Shown here: in pieces, positions 42,072-50,283 of the stretch
Position numbering within the stretch: the stretch's first letter is position 1
Layout: the number at the start of each line of letters is the position of its first letter
Assembly: GCA_964583335.1 (NCBI GenBank)
Contig: CAZOVG010000005.1
Location: forward strand, 1 to 64,000
DNA: 64,000 bases
From: JAGNKE01 sp964583335
Lineage (GTDB): Bacteria; Pseudomonadota; Alphaproteobacteria; Micavibrionales; Micavibrionaceae
Direction of reading: 5' to 3'
Position numbers and translations under genes: made by a program
The notes under the pieces: model-generated
What the model was told of the DNA's origin: nothing
Databases searched by the model: none
The model's input: only the letters and a program-made list of their open reading frames with translations

Positions 42072-42428
42072 ATGTTCGACGAACCTCATGAGGCGCGGCT
42101 TCCGGTGCATCTGTGGATCGACGCGCAGCTCACCCCGCTGGCGGGCCGGGGGATTTATTATTACATCCAGCAGCGCGGGGAGCGCAATTCGGGGATCATC
42201 CTTTTGAAGCTCAACGGGCTTTCGGGGCGGTGCCGCCTGCTGATCCAGCAGCGCGATATCGATGGCGTTCTGGGGTGGATGAACGCGCTGGGGCAGGAAG
42301 AGGTTGAAGAAAAGGCCGCAGACGCCTATATTCAGCGCTCAATGTCCCGCGATCCCGACCTTTGGGTTATCGAGATCGAGGACCGCGCGATGGATAATCC
42401 GTTCGAAGGGCGGATGATCGACGCCTGA
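42072..42428 (+). CDS. DUF1491 family protein
   Basis: 118 aa that fits the alphaproteobacterial DUF1491 family: EARLPVHLWIDAQLTPLAGRG (part RLPVHLWIDAQL), GERNSGIILLKLNG, and the ending RSMSRDPDLWVIEIEDR. Function unknown. I use ATG 42072; an upstream in-frame start would overlap the previous gene. Members are restricted mainly to alphaproteobacteria, which supports the taxonomic reading. Confidence 0.88.
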   Translation: MFDEPHEARLPVHLWIDAQLTPLAGRGIYYYIQQRGERNSGIILLKLNGLSGRCRLLIQQRDIDGVLGWMNALGQEEVEEKAADAYIQRSMSRDPDLWVIEIEDRAMDNPFEGRMIDA

Positions 42429-42463
42429 ATGCTGTTTTGGTTTTATTTTGAAAGGAAAGCCGT

Positions 42464-42592
42464 ATGAAGAAGTTGCTGATGCTGGTGTGTTTGTTGTCTA
42501 TGGGCGGCGTTGTTGCCGGATGCTCCAACACGCTTGAAGGTGCCGGGCGCGATATCGAGAAGGCCGGAGAGAAAGTTCAGGATACTTTCTAG
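42464..42592 (+). CDS. Entericidin-like small lipoprotein
   Basis: 42 aa. Signal peptide KKLLMLVCLLSMGGVV with lipobox VAGC, then SNTLEGAGRDIEKAGEKVQD, which is the EcnA/EcnB signature (NT..G.G.D...G). Entericidins are outer-membrane lipoproteins first described as a bacteriolytic toxin/antidote pair; only one copy is here. A strong AAAGGAAAG ribosome site precedes the ATG, and a hairpin terminator follows at 42608. Confidence 0.9.
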   Translation: MKKLLMLVCLLSMGGVVAGCSNTLEGAGRDIEKAGEKVQDTF

Positions 42593-42607
42593 GTTTATAA
42601 GAGTTTT

Positions 42608-42641
42608 TAAAAAGGCGCGGTCCGGAGCGGGCCGCGCTTTT
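42608..42641 (+). terminator. Hairpin terminator after the entericidin-like gene
   Basis: A G+C-rich stem with one bulge (AAAGGCGCGGTCC / GGGCCGCGCTTT, loop GGAGC) followed by TTTT, 16 bases after the stop and just before prfC. Confidence 0.65.
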
Positions 42642-42655
42642 GACATGAGTGGAAG

Positions 42656-44233
42656 ATGAGTTTTAAAGACACGATCCAGAAGAGGCGCACGTTCGCGATC
42701 ATCGCGCACCCGGATGCGGGGAAGACGACGCTGACGGAAAAGCTGCTGCTGTTCGGCGGCGCGATCCAGCTTGCCGGGATGGTGAAGGCCAAGGGCGATC
42801 GGCGGCGGGCGCGGTCGGACTGGATGAAGGTGGAGCAGGAGCGCGGGATTTCCGTCGCGTCCTCCGTCATGACGTTCGATTACGACGATATTACGTTCAA
42901 CCTTCTGGATACGCCGGGGCACGAGGATTTTTCGGAGGATACTTACCGGACGCTGACGGCGGTGGACAGCGCGGTGATGGTTCTGGATTGCGCGAAGGGT
43001 ATCGAGACGCAGACGCTCAAGCTGTTTGAGGTGTGCCGTCTGCGCGATATACCGATCATCACCTTCGTCAACAAGATGGACCGGGACGGGCAGGAGCCGC
43101 TGGACCTTATGGACGAGGTGGAGCAGAAATTAGCGCTTGAAGTCACCCCCGCGAGCTGGCCGATCGGGATGGGGCGGGATTTTCGGGGCTGTTATAATCT
43201 GATGAATGACGGGCTGGTCCTGTTCGATCGGACCAAGGGCGAGGCGATGCAGGAGGGCGTGAAGTGCGAGGGTTTGGATGATCCCAAGATCGACACGCTG
43301 CTCAGCCCCGAACAGGCGGGCAAGTTGCGCGAGGATGTCGATATGGTGCGGGGTTTGTGTCCGAAGTTCGACACGGAGAGTTATCTGGCCGGGCATATGT
43401 CGCCTGTCTTTTTCGGCAGCGCGGTCAATAATTTCGGGGTGCGGGAGCTGTTGCAGGGTTTGAAGGCCTATGCGCCGCCGCCGCGCCCGTTGCCGACGCG
43501 CACGCGGGTTGTGAAGCCGGAGGAGGACAAGGTTACCGGCTTCGTGTTCAAGATTCAGGCGAACATGGACCCGAAGCACCGGGACCGGATCGCGTTCACG
43601 CGGCTGTGTTCGGGGAAATTCAAAAAGGGCATGAAGCTCAAGCATGTGCGGACGGGCAAGCAGATCGTCATTCATTCGCCGCTGATGTTTCTGGCGCAGG
43701 ACCGGGAGGTGGCGGAAGAGGCCTATCCCGGGGATATTATCGGTCTGCCCAATTACGGCGGATTGCGGATCGGGGACGCGCTGACCGAAGGAGAGGATCT
43801 GGTGTTTACGGGGATTCCCAGTTTCGCGCCGGAGCTGATGCAGCGGGCGCGGGCGGAAGACCCGCTGAAGGCCAAGCATCTGGGCAAGGCGCTGGAGCAG
43901 CTGGCGGAAGAGGGCGCGGCGCGGATTTTCAAGCCCTATAGCGATCCCGACTGGATCGTGGGCGTCGTCGGCCCCTTGCAGTTCGACGTTCTCAAGGACC
44001 GGATCCGCACGGAGTATAATATTCCGGTGAAGTTCGAGGAGACGAGTCTTTACACCGCACGGTGGATCACCTGCGACGATGCCCTGAAGCTGAAATCGTT
44101 CATCGACGTTAACCGCAGCGCGGTGGCGAACGACCATGACGGCGATCCGGTGTTCATGGCGCGGAACAGCTGGCATCTCAACGATGCGCAGGACAAGAAC
44201 CCGGATATCAAGTTTGCGGCCACGAAGTCTTAA
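42656..44233 (+). CDS. prfC: Peptide chain release factor 3
   Basis: 525-aa translational GTPase that recycles RF1/RF2 from the ribosome. G1 is AHPDAGKTTLTEKLL, followed by the RF3-specific GDRRRARSDWMKVEQERGIS (part SDWMKVEQERGIS), G3 DTPGHEDFSEDTYR, G4 NKMDRDG, and later RF3 motifs FFGSAVNNFGV and VVGPLQFDVL. Length and order are normal. Its last codons and stop (AGTCTTAA) form the left outer arm of a long palindromic repeat at 44226-44362. Confidence 0.97.
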   Translation: MSFKDTIQKRRTFAIIAHPDAGKTTLTEKLLLFGGAIQLAGMVKAKGDRRRARSDWMKVEQERGISVASSVMTFDYDDITFNLLDTPGHEDFSEDTYRTLTAVDSAVMVLDCAKGIETQTLKLFEVCRLRDIPIITFVNKMDRDGQEPLDLMDEVEQKLALEVTPASWPIGMGRDFRGCYNLMNDGLVLFDRTKGEAMQEGVKCEGLDDPKIDTLLSPEQAGKLREDVDMVRGLCPKFDTESYLAGHMSPVFFGSAVNNFGVRELLQGLKAYAPPPRPLPTRTRVVKPEEDKVTGFVFKIQANMDPKHRDRIAFTRLCSGKFKKGMKLKHVRTGKQIVIHSPLMFLAQDREVAEEAYPGDIIGLPNYGGLRIGDALTEGEDLVFTGIPSFAPELMQRARAEDPLKAKHLGKALEQLAEEGAARIFKPYSDPDWIVGVVGPLQFDVLKDRIRTEYNIPVKFEETSLYTARWITCDDALKLKSFIDVNRSAVANDHDGDPVFMARNSWHLNDAQDKNPDIKFAATKS

Positions 44234-44362
44234 TCTGCGTCTTTTGGCCTGCAAGTCGCGCCTTTCTGCGCTTCCGGTTCTCATGTACCCTTAAGTACAC
44301 TGCGATCCGGTTCTCGAAAGATGCGGTTTTCGGCTCAAAATTCTTTGATTAGATTAGAGACT
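44226..44362 (+). repeat. Large palindromic intergenic repeat, type A copy 1
   Basis: Outer arm AGTCTTAATCT (the end of prfC including TAA) pairs with AGATTAGAGACT with one bulged G. Inner arms CTTTC..CTTCCGG and CCGG..GAAAG flank the core CTCATGTAC-CCTTAA-GTACACTGCG. Copy 2 at 54258-54401 shares the inner part, and the type B elements at 57474 and 60303 share the CTCATGTAC...GTACAC core. No T-run follows, so a plain terminator is not indicated. Confidence 0.85.
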
Positions 44363-44381
44363 AAAGATTTACAGAAATCTC

Positions 44382-44439
44382 TTGAATCTCAAGGGCAAAG
44401 GTGTAATTTAGCACAAAATTAGTCCTAGATCGTCGATCT
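44382..44439 (+). promoter_or_regulatory. Candidate suf promoter with palindromic operator
   Basis: TTGAAT at 44382-44387 and TAATTT at 44404-44409 (16-base spacer) precede a 13-bp palindrome AGATC-GTC-GATCT at 44427-44439, at about the transcription start. The Rrf2 regulator encoded next would be the natural ligand. Assignment is by eye. Confidence 0.4.
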
Positions 44440-44454
44440 GGGTTTGAGGGGCAC

Positions 44455-44937
44455 ATGTTCAGAATTTCAAAGCTTGCGGATTATGCGGTCGTGGTGCTGG
44501 CGGAGATGGCCGGGCGCGGCGACGGCCTTATGAGTGCGGCCGTCATCGCGGAGTGCACGGGCGTTTCGGAGCCGACGGTGGCGAAGGTTTTGAAGCTGCT
44601 GTCGCGCGAGGGGGTTGTGCAGTCGGTGCGCGGTGCGGGGGGCGGATACCGTCTGACCTGTCCGGCGGACGAGATCGCGGTCGTGGACATCATCGAGGCC
44701 ATCGAGGGGCCGATCGCCCTGACGGCGTGCGTGGACGGCGCGGAGCCGGATTGCGCGCTGGGCGCGTGTTGCGGCGTGCGCGGGCGGTGGGATACGGTCA
44801 ACACGGCGTTGCGGTCTGCGCTTGAGGGGGTCATGCTGGCCGATATGATGCGGCCCGCCTTGAAGAGTTGCGGGGGCGCGGTGTTTACGGACTTAGAAGC
44901 CGAAGACGGCAAAGGAGCGGGTTATGGGCGCAACTGA
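44455..44937 (+). CDS. Rrf2-family Fe-S regulator of the suf operon (SufR/IscR-like)
   Basis: 160-aa Rrf2 repressor. Winged helix MFRISKLADYAVVVLAEMA, then VIAECTGVSEPTVAKVLKLL, then VRGAGGGYRL. The likely cluster ligands are Cys92, Cys100 and Cys105/106 (TACVDG, PDCALGACCG), a spacing typical of the Rrf2 members that head SUF operons. With its Fe-S cluster bound it would report Fe-S sufficiency and tune the operon. It overlaps sufB by 14 bases. Confidence 0.93.
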   Translation: MFRISKLADYAVVVLAEMAGRGDGLMSAAVIAECTGVSEPTVAKVLKLLSREGVVQSVRGAGGGYRLTCPADEIAVVDIIEAIEGPIALTACVDGAEPDCALGACCGVRGRWDTVNTALRSALEGVMLADMMRPALKSCGGAVFTDLEAEDGKGAGYGRN

Positions 44938-46399
44938 AGAAACCATCGCCACCGTCAAGGACATGGCCGGGAAATACGAGGCCGGGTTCGTCACGGATAT
45001 CGAGTCCGACAAGGCGCCCAAGGGGCTGAACGAGGATATCGTCCGGTTTATTTCCGCGAAGAAGAAGGAGCCGGAGTGGTTGCTGGAACGCCGCCTCAAG
45101 GCGTTCGCGCACTGGCAGCGCATGAAGGAGCCGAAATGGGCGAAGCTGGAATTTCCTGAGCTGGATTATCAGGACGCGTATTATTACTCCGCGCCGAAAT
45201 CGGCGGGAGACGGGCCGAAGTCGCTGGACGAGGTGGACCCGAAACTTTTGGAGACCTATAAGAAGCTGGGAATTCCGTTGCGGGAGCAGGAAATTCTGGC
45301 GGGGGTCAAGGGCCGGATTCCGGTCGCGGTGGATGCGGTGTTCGATTCCGTTTCGGTCGCCACGACGTTCAAGGACGAGCTCAAGCGCCACGGCGTGATT
45401 TTCTGTTCGATCTCGGAGGCCGTGCGCGAGCACCCGGAGCTTGTGAAGAAATATCTGTCTTCGGTCGTGCCGTATTCGGACAACAAGCATGCGTGCCTGA
45501 ACACCGCCGTGTTTACGGACGGGAGTTTCGTTTACATTCCGCCGGGTGTGCGGTGCCCGATGGAGCTTTCGACCTATTTCCGCATCAATGAGCTGAATAC
45601 CGGGCAGTTCGAGCGGACGCTGATTATCGCGGACAAGGGATCGTATGTCTCATACCTTGAGGGCTGTACCGCGCCGATGCGGGATGAGCGGCAGCTTCAT
45701 GCGGCGGTGGTGGAGCTGATCGCGCACGACGATGCGGAGATCAAATATTCCACCGTGCAGAACTGGTACCCGGGCGACATCGACACGGGCGCGGGCGGGA
45801 TCTATAATTTCGTGACCAAGCGCGGCCTTTGCGAGGGGCGCAATTCCAAAATCTCGTGGACGCAGGTGGAGACGGGATCGGCGATCACGTGGAAATATCC
45901 ATCGTGCATCCTGAAGGGCGACAATTCCAGCGGCGAGTTTTACTCGGTGGCGATCACGAACGGGCGGCAGCAGGCCGATACGGGCACGAAGATGATCCAT
46001 CTGGGGAAGAATACGCGTTCGCGGATCATCTCCAAGGGGATCAGCGCGGGGCGGAGCAACAACACATACCGGGGGATCGTGAAGATCATGCCCGGCGCGG
46101 AGGGCGCAAGGAATTTCACCGCTTGCGACAGTTTGCTGATCGGCGATCAGTGTGGGGCGCATACGGTGCCGTATATCGAGAGCCGGAACAAGACGGCCAA
46201 GCTGGAGCATGAGGCCACGACCTCCAAGATTTCCGAGGATCAGTTGTTTTACTGTCTGCAGCGCGGGATCGGGGAGGAGGAGGCCATCGCCCTTATCGTC
46301 AACGGGTTCGCGCGGGAGGTCATGCAGCACCTGCCGATGGAGTTCGCGGTCGAGGCGCAGAAGCTGGTGGGGATCAGTTTAGAGGGGAGCGTGGGGTGA
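44924..46399 (+). CDS. sufB: Fe-S cluster assembly scaffold subunit SufB
   Basis: 491-aa SufB of the SufBC2D scaffold on which SUF clusters are built. Conserved stretches are PKGLNEDIVRFISAKKKEPEW (part VRFISAKKKEP), IPPGVRCPMELSTYFRIN, GSYVSYLEGCTAPMRDE with the conserved cysteine, NWYPGD, and the C-terminal SRNKTAKLEHEATTSKISEDQ (part LEHEATTSKISED) containing the catalytic-region Glu/His. Length is normal. It overlaps the Rrf2 regulator gene at the front and a small membrane-protein gene at the back. Confidence 0.97.
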   Translation: MGATEETIATVKDMAGKYEAGFVTDIESDKAPKGLNEDIVRFISAKKKEPEWLLERRLKAFAHWQRMKEPKWAKLEFPELDYQDAYYYSAPKSAGDGPKSLDEVDPKLLETYKKLGIPLREQEILAGVKGRIPVAVDAVFDSVSVATTFKDELKRHGVIFCSISEAVREHPELVKKYLSSVVPYSDNKHACLNTAVFTDGSFVYIPPGVRCPMELSTYFRINELNTGQFERTLIIADKGSYVSYLEGCTAPMRDERQLHAAVVELIAHDDAEIKYSTVQNWYPGDIDTGAGGIYNFVTKRGLCEGRNSKISWTQVETGSAITWKYPSCILKGDNSSGEFYSVAITNGRQQADTGTKMIHLGKNTRSRIISKGISAGRSNNTYRGIVKIMPGAEGARNFTACDSLLIGDQCGAHTVPYIESRNKTAKLEHEATTSKISEDQLFYCLQRGIGEEEAIALIVNGFAREVMQHLPMEFAVEAQKLVGISLEGSVG

Positions 46400-46668
46400 T
46401 GATTGAAATGATCATGGCCGTGACCGGAGTCGCCGGGGCGTTGCTGACAACCTTTATGTACTGGCTTATGGCGTCTGAAAAAGTAGACGCGCAGAGCGTG
46501 CGTTTTTTCGGGCTGAATGCGCTGGGCGCCTTTTTGATCTTGATTTCGCTGGTCTATCATTTCGATTGGGGCGATCTGGGCGGCGTTGTTATGGAGTTGA
46601 GCTGGCTGATCGTGAGCTTGATGGGGATCGTCAAGGTTTTGACCGCTCCGAGGAAGCAGGGCGCATGA
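46399..46668 (+). CDS. CBU_0592-like small membrane protein
   Basis: 89 aa (90 from GTG 46396) with three hydrophobic segments: IMAVTGVAGALLTTFMYWLM, VRFFGLNALGAFLILISLVYH and MELSWLIVSLMGIVKVL. The FFGLNALGAFLILISL core and the closing ELSWLIVSLMGI fit the CBU_0592-like family of unknown function. Inserted between sufB and sufC, overlapping both neighbours by a base or more. No link to Fe-S assembly is known to me. Confidence 0.72.
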   Translation: MIEMIMAVTGVAGALLTTFMYWLMASEKVDAQSVRFFGLNALGAFLILISLVYHFDWGDLGGVVMELSWLIVSLMGIVKVLTAPRKQGA

Positions 46669-46961
46669 GCAAAGCCGTTCCCTTGGCGAAACCGGAGCTG
46701 GACGCGTGGCTGGAGCAGAATCCGGCGTGGCGGTATGAAAACGGCGCGATCTCGGCGGATTTCAAGTTCGTCGATTTCACGGAGGCGTTCGCGTTTTTGG
46801 CGGTCGTCGCGCGTTTGTCGGAGGCGCACGACCATCATGCGAAGATCGAGAACCAGTATAACCGGGTGAAGCTGACCCTCACCACGCATGACGCGGGCAA
46901 CCAAGTCACGAAGCGGGACACGCAATTCGCCGACAAGATTTCGGAGTGGAAAGGGCTATGA
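46665..46961 (+). CDS. phhB: Pterin-4a-carbinolamine dehydratase
   Basis: 98-aa PCD/DCoH-type enzyme that dehydrates 4a-hydroxytetrahydropterin, recycling the cofactor of aromatic hydroxylases. The active-site run is EAHDHHAKIENQYNRVKLTL and TTHDAGNQVTKRD, with the His-His pair, the Tyr-Asn-x-Val and the T-H of the family. ATG 46665 overlaps the previous stop; ATGA joins it to the next gene. Its presence inside the suf operon is unusual. Confidence 0.92.
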   Translation: MSKAVPLAKPELDAWLEQNPAWRYENGAISADFKFVDFTEAFAFLAVVARLSEAHDHHAKIENQYNRVKLTLTTHDAGNQVTKRDTQFADKISEWKGL

Positions 46962-47356
46962 ACGACAATCACAGCGACAAGGGAATCCGGGTATTCCATT
47001 TCTTTTTTATGATTTTCAGCGGGGTTTTGATTCTCTCCGGGTTTCTTTTGGCCGGGACGATGATTTACCGGGCGCTGGACAATAACGCGCAGGAGGCGGC
47101 GCAGGATATCGCCGTGATCGCGCGGGACGAAAATATGCCGGAGAATGCCGACAAGCCGATGCCGCAGATGTTCACCGTGCCCGACACTCTGGGCGCGCCC
47201 GGTGGCGGCATGGCGGAGCCTGAGCCATCCGAGGTCAAGATTTTGGATATGGACGCCGTGCCGGACGAACATAAGGACGATCTGACTCTGCCGCTCTTTG
47301 ACGACACGGCGCAAGGTGGCGGCGAAGTCAAGCCTCTGGCACAGCCTGAAGAATAA
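46958..47356 (+). CDS. Hypothetical single-pass membrane protein in the suf operon
   Basis: 132 aa: a short cytoplasmic start, one membrane helix (VFHFFFMIFSGVLILSGFLL), then an acidic, Pro-rich periplasmic tail (MPQMFTVPDTLGAPGGGMAE). Not recognised. ATG 46958 overlaps the phhB stop by ATGA. It lies 28 bases before sufC. Confidence 0.7.
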   Translation: MNDNHSDKGIRVFHFFFMIFSGVLILSGFLLAGTMIYRALDNNAQEAAQDIAVIARDENMPENADKPMPQMFTVPDTLGAPGGGMAEPEPSEVKILDMDAVPDEHKDDLTLPLFDDTAQGGGEVKPLAQPEE

Positions 47357-47384
47357 ACGACAATTTTTAATGCGGAGTTGAGAC

Positions 47385-48146
47385 GTGATTGAGATCAAGA
47401 ACCTGAAAGCGAATGTGAACACGGACGAGGGGCCCAAAGAAATTCTCAAGGGGCTGAGTCTCTCCATCAAGCCGGGCGAGGTGCATGCCATCATGGGGCC
47501 GAACGGGTCGGGGAAATCGACTCTGTCTTATGTTCTGGCGGGGCGCGAGGATTACGAGGTCACGGGCGGGTCCGTCACGATGGACGGCACGGATATGCTG
47601 GAGCTGGAGCCCGAGGAGCGCGCGGCGGCGGGGATGTTTCTGGCGTTTCAATACCCGGTCGAGATTCCGGGCGTCAATATGAGCACGTTCCTCAAGACCT
47701 CGATCAACGCGATCCGCAAACAGCGCGGCGAGCCGGAGATGGACGCGCTGTCGCTGCTGAAGCTGCTCAAGACCAAGTGCAAGCAGTTGGGTATTTCCGA
47801 CGAGATGATGAAGCGGGCGGTGAATGTCGGATTTTCAGGCGGAGAGAAAAAGCGGAACGAGGTTTTGCAAATGGCGTTGCTTGAGCCGAAATTCTGCGTT
47901 CTGGACGAGACGGATTCGGGGCTTGATATCGACGCGCTCAAGATTGTCGCGGACGGGGTGAACGCGCTGCGCGATCCGAACCGTTCGTTCCTGATCATCA
48001 CGCATTACCAGCGGTTGCTGGATTACATCAAGCCGGACGTGGTGCATGTTCTGGCGGACGGACGCATCATCAAGACGGGCGGGCCGGAGCTGGCGCTGGA
48101 GCTTGAGAAACACGGGTACGGCGACATTATCGACGCCGTGGCCTGA
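47385..48146 (+). CDS. sufC: Fe-S cluster assembly ATPase SufC
   Basis: 253-aa ABC-type ATPase of SufBC2D. Walker A MGPNGSGKSTLSYVLAG, the SufC-specific EERAAAGMFLAFQYPVEIPG, signature FSGGEKKRNEVLQMAL, Walker B FCVLDETDSGLDIDALK and the switch histidine in LIITHYQRLL. No membrane domain is expected. The start is GTG 47385. Confidence 0.98.
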   Translation: MIEIKNLKANVNTDEGPKEILKGLSLSIKPGEVHAIMGPNGSGKSTLSYVLAGREDYEVTGGSVTMDGTDMLELEPEERAAAGMFLAFQYPVEIPGVNMSTFLKTSINAIRKQRGEPEMDALSLLKLLKTKCKQLGISDEMMKRAVNVGFSGGEKKRNEVLQMALLEPKFCVLDETDSGLDIDALKIVADGVNALRDPNRSFLIITHYQRLLDYIKPDVVHVLADGRIIKTGGPELALELEKHGYGDIIDAVA

Positions 48147-48164
48147 CAGGGAAGGATTTATGAG

Positions 48165-48782
48165 ATGAGCGGGATAGACGGGGCCTCAGACGAAATTATC
48201 GAGCTGGTTGCCAACCATTATAGCGGGCAAGGGACGCAGGACGGGCAAGGCCCGTCTACGGACGATATGCTCGGCGCTTTGGGGGCGATCACGGCGGACC
48301 AGTTGGTGAAGGTCTGCGTTTCGCCGGACAATATCAAGCAATCCTCGCGCTGGATTTCAGGGCAGGAGGTTGATGATCTGCTCTACCGCCGCGCGGACGA
48401 CACGCTCTATATTATCGTATGTTCCGGGGCGCTGGCGCTGGGCATGGGTTTTGAGTCTCTGCCCGATATGGAGGAGATTGTCGGGCGGGCATCGATGGGC
48501 GATTTCCTGCCCATAGTTCCGCCTTTAACGGTCGATGAGGCTTTTTATCCGCAGGACTGGCCGCCGAACGCCGCCGTAAGGTTTCGGCCGTATGTCAACG
48601 CCATACTGGACAAGCACAAGGTCAGGGGCGAGGAACGGGCCATGGCGTGTGCCTTTGCGACGGCCAAGATGGTCAGGATGGCGACCGAGCATTATGACGA
48701 TGCGCAGGTTCCGCTGCTGATCGCGCTGGAGACTCTGGCGGGCGTGGCGCGGATGACGCCGCTTGAGAAGGAGATGGATTGA
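48165..48782 (+). CDS. Hypothetical protein between sufC and sufD
   Basis: 205 aa, soluble, acidic, mostly helical, not recognised. Landmarks: MSGIDGASDEIIELVANHYSG at the start, LYRRADDTLYIIVCSGALALG in the middle, and an Ala/Met-rich helix RAMACAFATAKMVRMATEHYD near the end. It starts 18 bases after sufC, and its TGA overlaps the sufD ATG by one base, so it is co-translated with the scaffold genes. Confidence 0.75.
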   Translation: MSGIDGASDEIIELVANHYSGQGTQDGQGPSTDDMLGALGAITADQLVKVCVSPDNIKQSSRWISGQEVDDLLYRRADDTLYIIVCSGALALGMGFESLPDMEEIVGRASMGDFLPIVPPLTVDEAFYPQDWPPNAAVRFRPYVNAILDKHKVRGEERAMACAFATAKMVRMATEHYDDAQVPLLIALETLAGVARMTPLEKEMD

Positions 48783-49753
48783 TGCGTACGGACCCGGTTC
48801 CGCTGGACGGTCTTAATCTGCCCACGCCCAAGCAGGAGGAGTGGAAATACACTAATCTTGCGCGGGCGCTGCCGCCGGAGCTGCTGAATCAGAAGCCGCT
48901 GGTCAGGGAGGAGATTTTTATCCACAAGACTCGTGGACAGATCGGTGGAGAAGTTGAGGATATCCTGTTGGAAGGCGCGCAAGGCCAGCACCAGCAGCCG
49001 CGTTTGAAGATCATCATCGAAGACGGGGCCGAGGCCACGGTGATCGAGCGCCACAGGGGCGCGGGCGCGTATTGGACGAACATGTCCACGGAGATTACGG
49101 TCGGCGCGAACGCGAAGCTGCATCATATCCGCATCATTGAGGACAGTCTTGAGGCGGTGCATACGAACATGGCGCGGGTCACGATGGGCCGCGACGCGGT
49201 TTACGATTTATTTTCGCTCAATCTGGGCGGTGCGTTGACGCGGCATCAGATCCATGCCGTGTTGCAGGGGCCGAACATCACGTGCAGCCTGAACGGGCTG
49301 AACCTTCTGGCCGGGGCCCAGCACGGGGACACGACGATTTTGATGGAGCATCAGGCGCCGCACTGCGTCTCCAACCAGTTTTACCGCAGCCTTCTGGACG
49401 ATACGGCGCGCGGGGTGTTCCAGGGCAAGGTGCATGTGCATCAGGCGGCGCAGAAGACGGACGGGTATCAGCTCTCGAACGCGATTTTGCTGTCGCCGCA
49501 GGCGGAGATGGACACGAAGCCGGAGCTTGAGATCTATGCCGACGACGTGAAATGCTCGCACGGGGCGACGACGGGCCCGCTGGACGAGGGGCCGCTGTTT
49601 TACCTGCGTTCGCGGGGCTTAAGCGCGGCGGAGGCGCGGATGCTGCTGGTTCAGGCGTTCGTTGACGAGGCGATCGAGAAAATTCCCGACGAGGCCGCGC
49701 GCGACGAGGCGCGGGGGAAGGCGCTGGCATGGCTGACGACGCGATTGAAGTAG
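48782..49753 (+). CDS. sufD: Fe-S cluster assembly scaffold subunit SufD
   Basis: 323-aa SufD, shorter than the E. coli protein because of a brief N-terminal domain, which is usual in this group. Shared features: PKQEEWKYTNLARALP at the start, the right-handed beta-helix in the middle, and the C-terminal DDVKCSHGATTGPLDEGPLFYLRSRGL (part VKCSHGATTGPLDE) with the conserved Cys and His, then EARMLLVQAFVDEAIEKI. A TTG one codon upstream is less likely. Its last 25 bases overlap the first YcxB-like gene. Confidence 0.95.
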   Translation: MRTDPVPLDGLNLPTPKQEEWKYTNLARALPPELLNQKPLVREEIFIHKTRGQIGGEVEDILLEGAQGQHQQPRLKIIIEDGAEATVIERHRGAGAYWTNMSTEITVGANAKLHHIRIIEDSLEAVHTNMARVTMGRDAVYDLFSLNLGGALTRHQIHAVLQGPNITCSLNGLNLLAGAQHGDTTILMEHQAPHCVSNQFYRSLLDDTARGVFQGKVHVHQAAQKTDGYQLSNAILLSPQAEMDTKPELEIYADDVKCSHGATTGPLDEGPLFYLRSRGLSAAEARMLLVQAFVDEAIEKIPDEAARDEARGKALAWLTTRLK

Positions 49754-50283
49754 AGTTTCAGCTTACGGTTGATGATTTGGTGGCGTTTAATTTTTACGCC
49801 TACAGAAGGCTGTCCAAAAAATGTCGAGCTTGTACATTTATTACTTATACCTCTGTTTTTGTTTTTAGCTTTCTTTCCGTTGTTTATTTTAAACAATACG
49901 TGCCTGTTATCTTGTCGTTTTTTTTAGGGGTGTTGTTCATTTCCTTATTTTATATTTTTTATTCTAAAAGTTCTTACAAAAGAGTTTATCAAACTAGTGA
50001 TTATCAGAATTCTTATTTTTTTGATCAAAAGAAATGCTTCGTATCAACAGATGGGTTTGAAGAGAAAGCAGAAAGATTTCGTTTCAACATGAAATGGACG
50101 ATTTTTTTGAGTGTCGAACAGGTAAATGGGTACATCTATCTTTTTCTTGCTCCACACTATGCGTTTGTCATTCCCAAGCGGGCGTTTGCGGACGAGGCGG
50201 CGTTCGAGCGGTTTTACGAGAAATGCCTTGAATACTGGCATGCGGCGCAGGGGCGGAACCCGGCGGCGGAGGGCTCGGCATGA
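49729..50283 (+). CDS. YcxB-like membrane protein, tandem copy 1
   Basis: 184 aa. Layout of the YcxB-like family: a short N-terminal strand IEVEFQLTVDDLVAFNFY, two adjacent membrane helices (FITYTSVFVFSFLSVVYF and VPVILSFFLGVLFISLFYIF), and a C-terminal PH-like part with RFNMKWTIFLSVEQVNGYIYLFL and IPKRAF. The N- and C-terminal coding ends are G+C-rich, the centre A+T-rich. It starts inside sufD and ends in ATGA with copy 2. Function unknown. Confidence 0.78.
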   Translation: MADDAIEVEFQLTVDDLVAFNFYAYRRLSKKCRACTFITYTSVFVFSFLSVVYFKQYVPVILSFFLGVLFISLFYIFYSKSSYKRVYQTSDYQNSYFFDQKKCFVSTDGFEEKAERFRFNMKWTIFLSVEQVNGYIYLFLAPHYAFVIPKRAFADEAAFERFYEKCLEYWHAAQGRNPAAEGSA

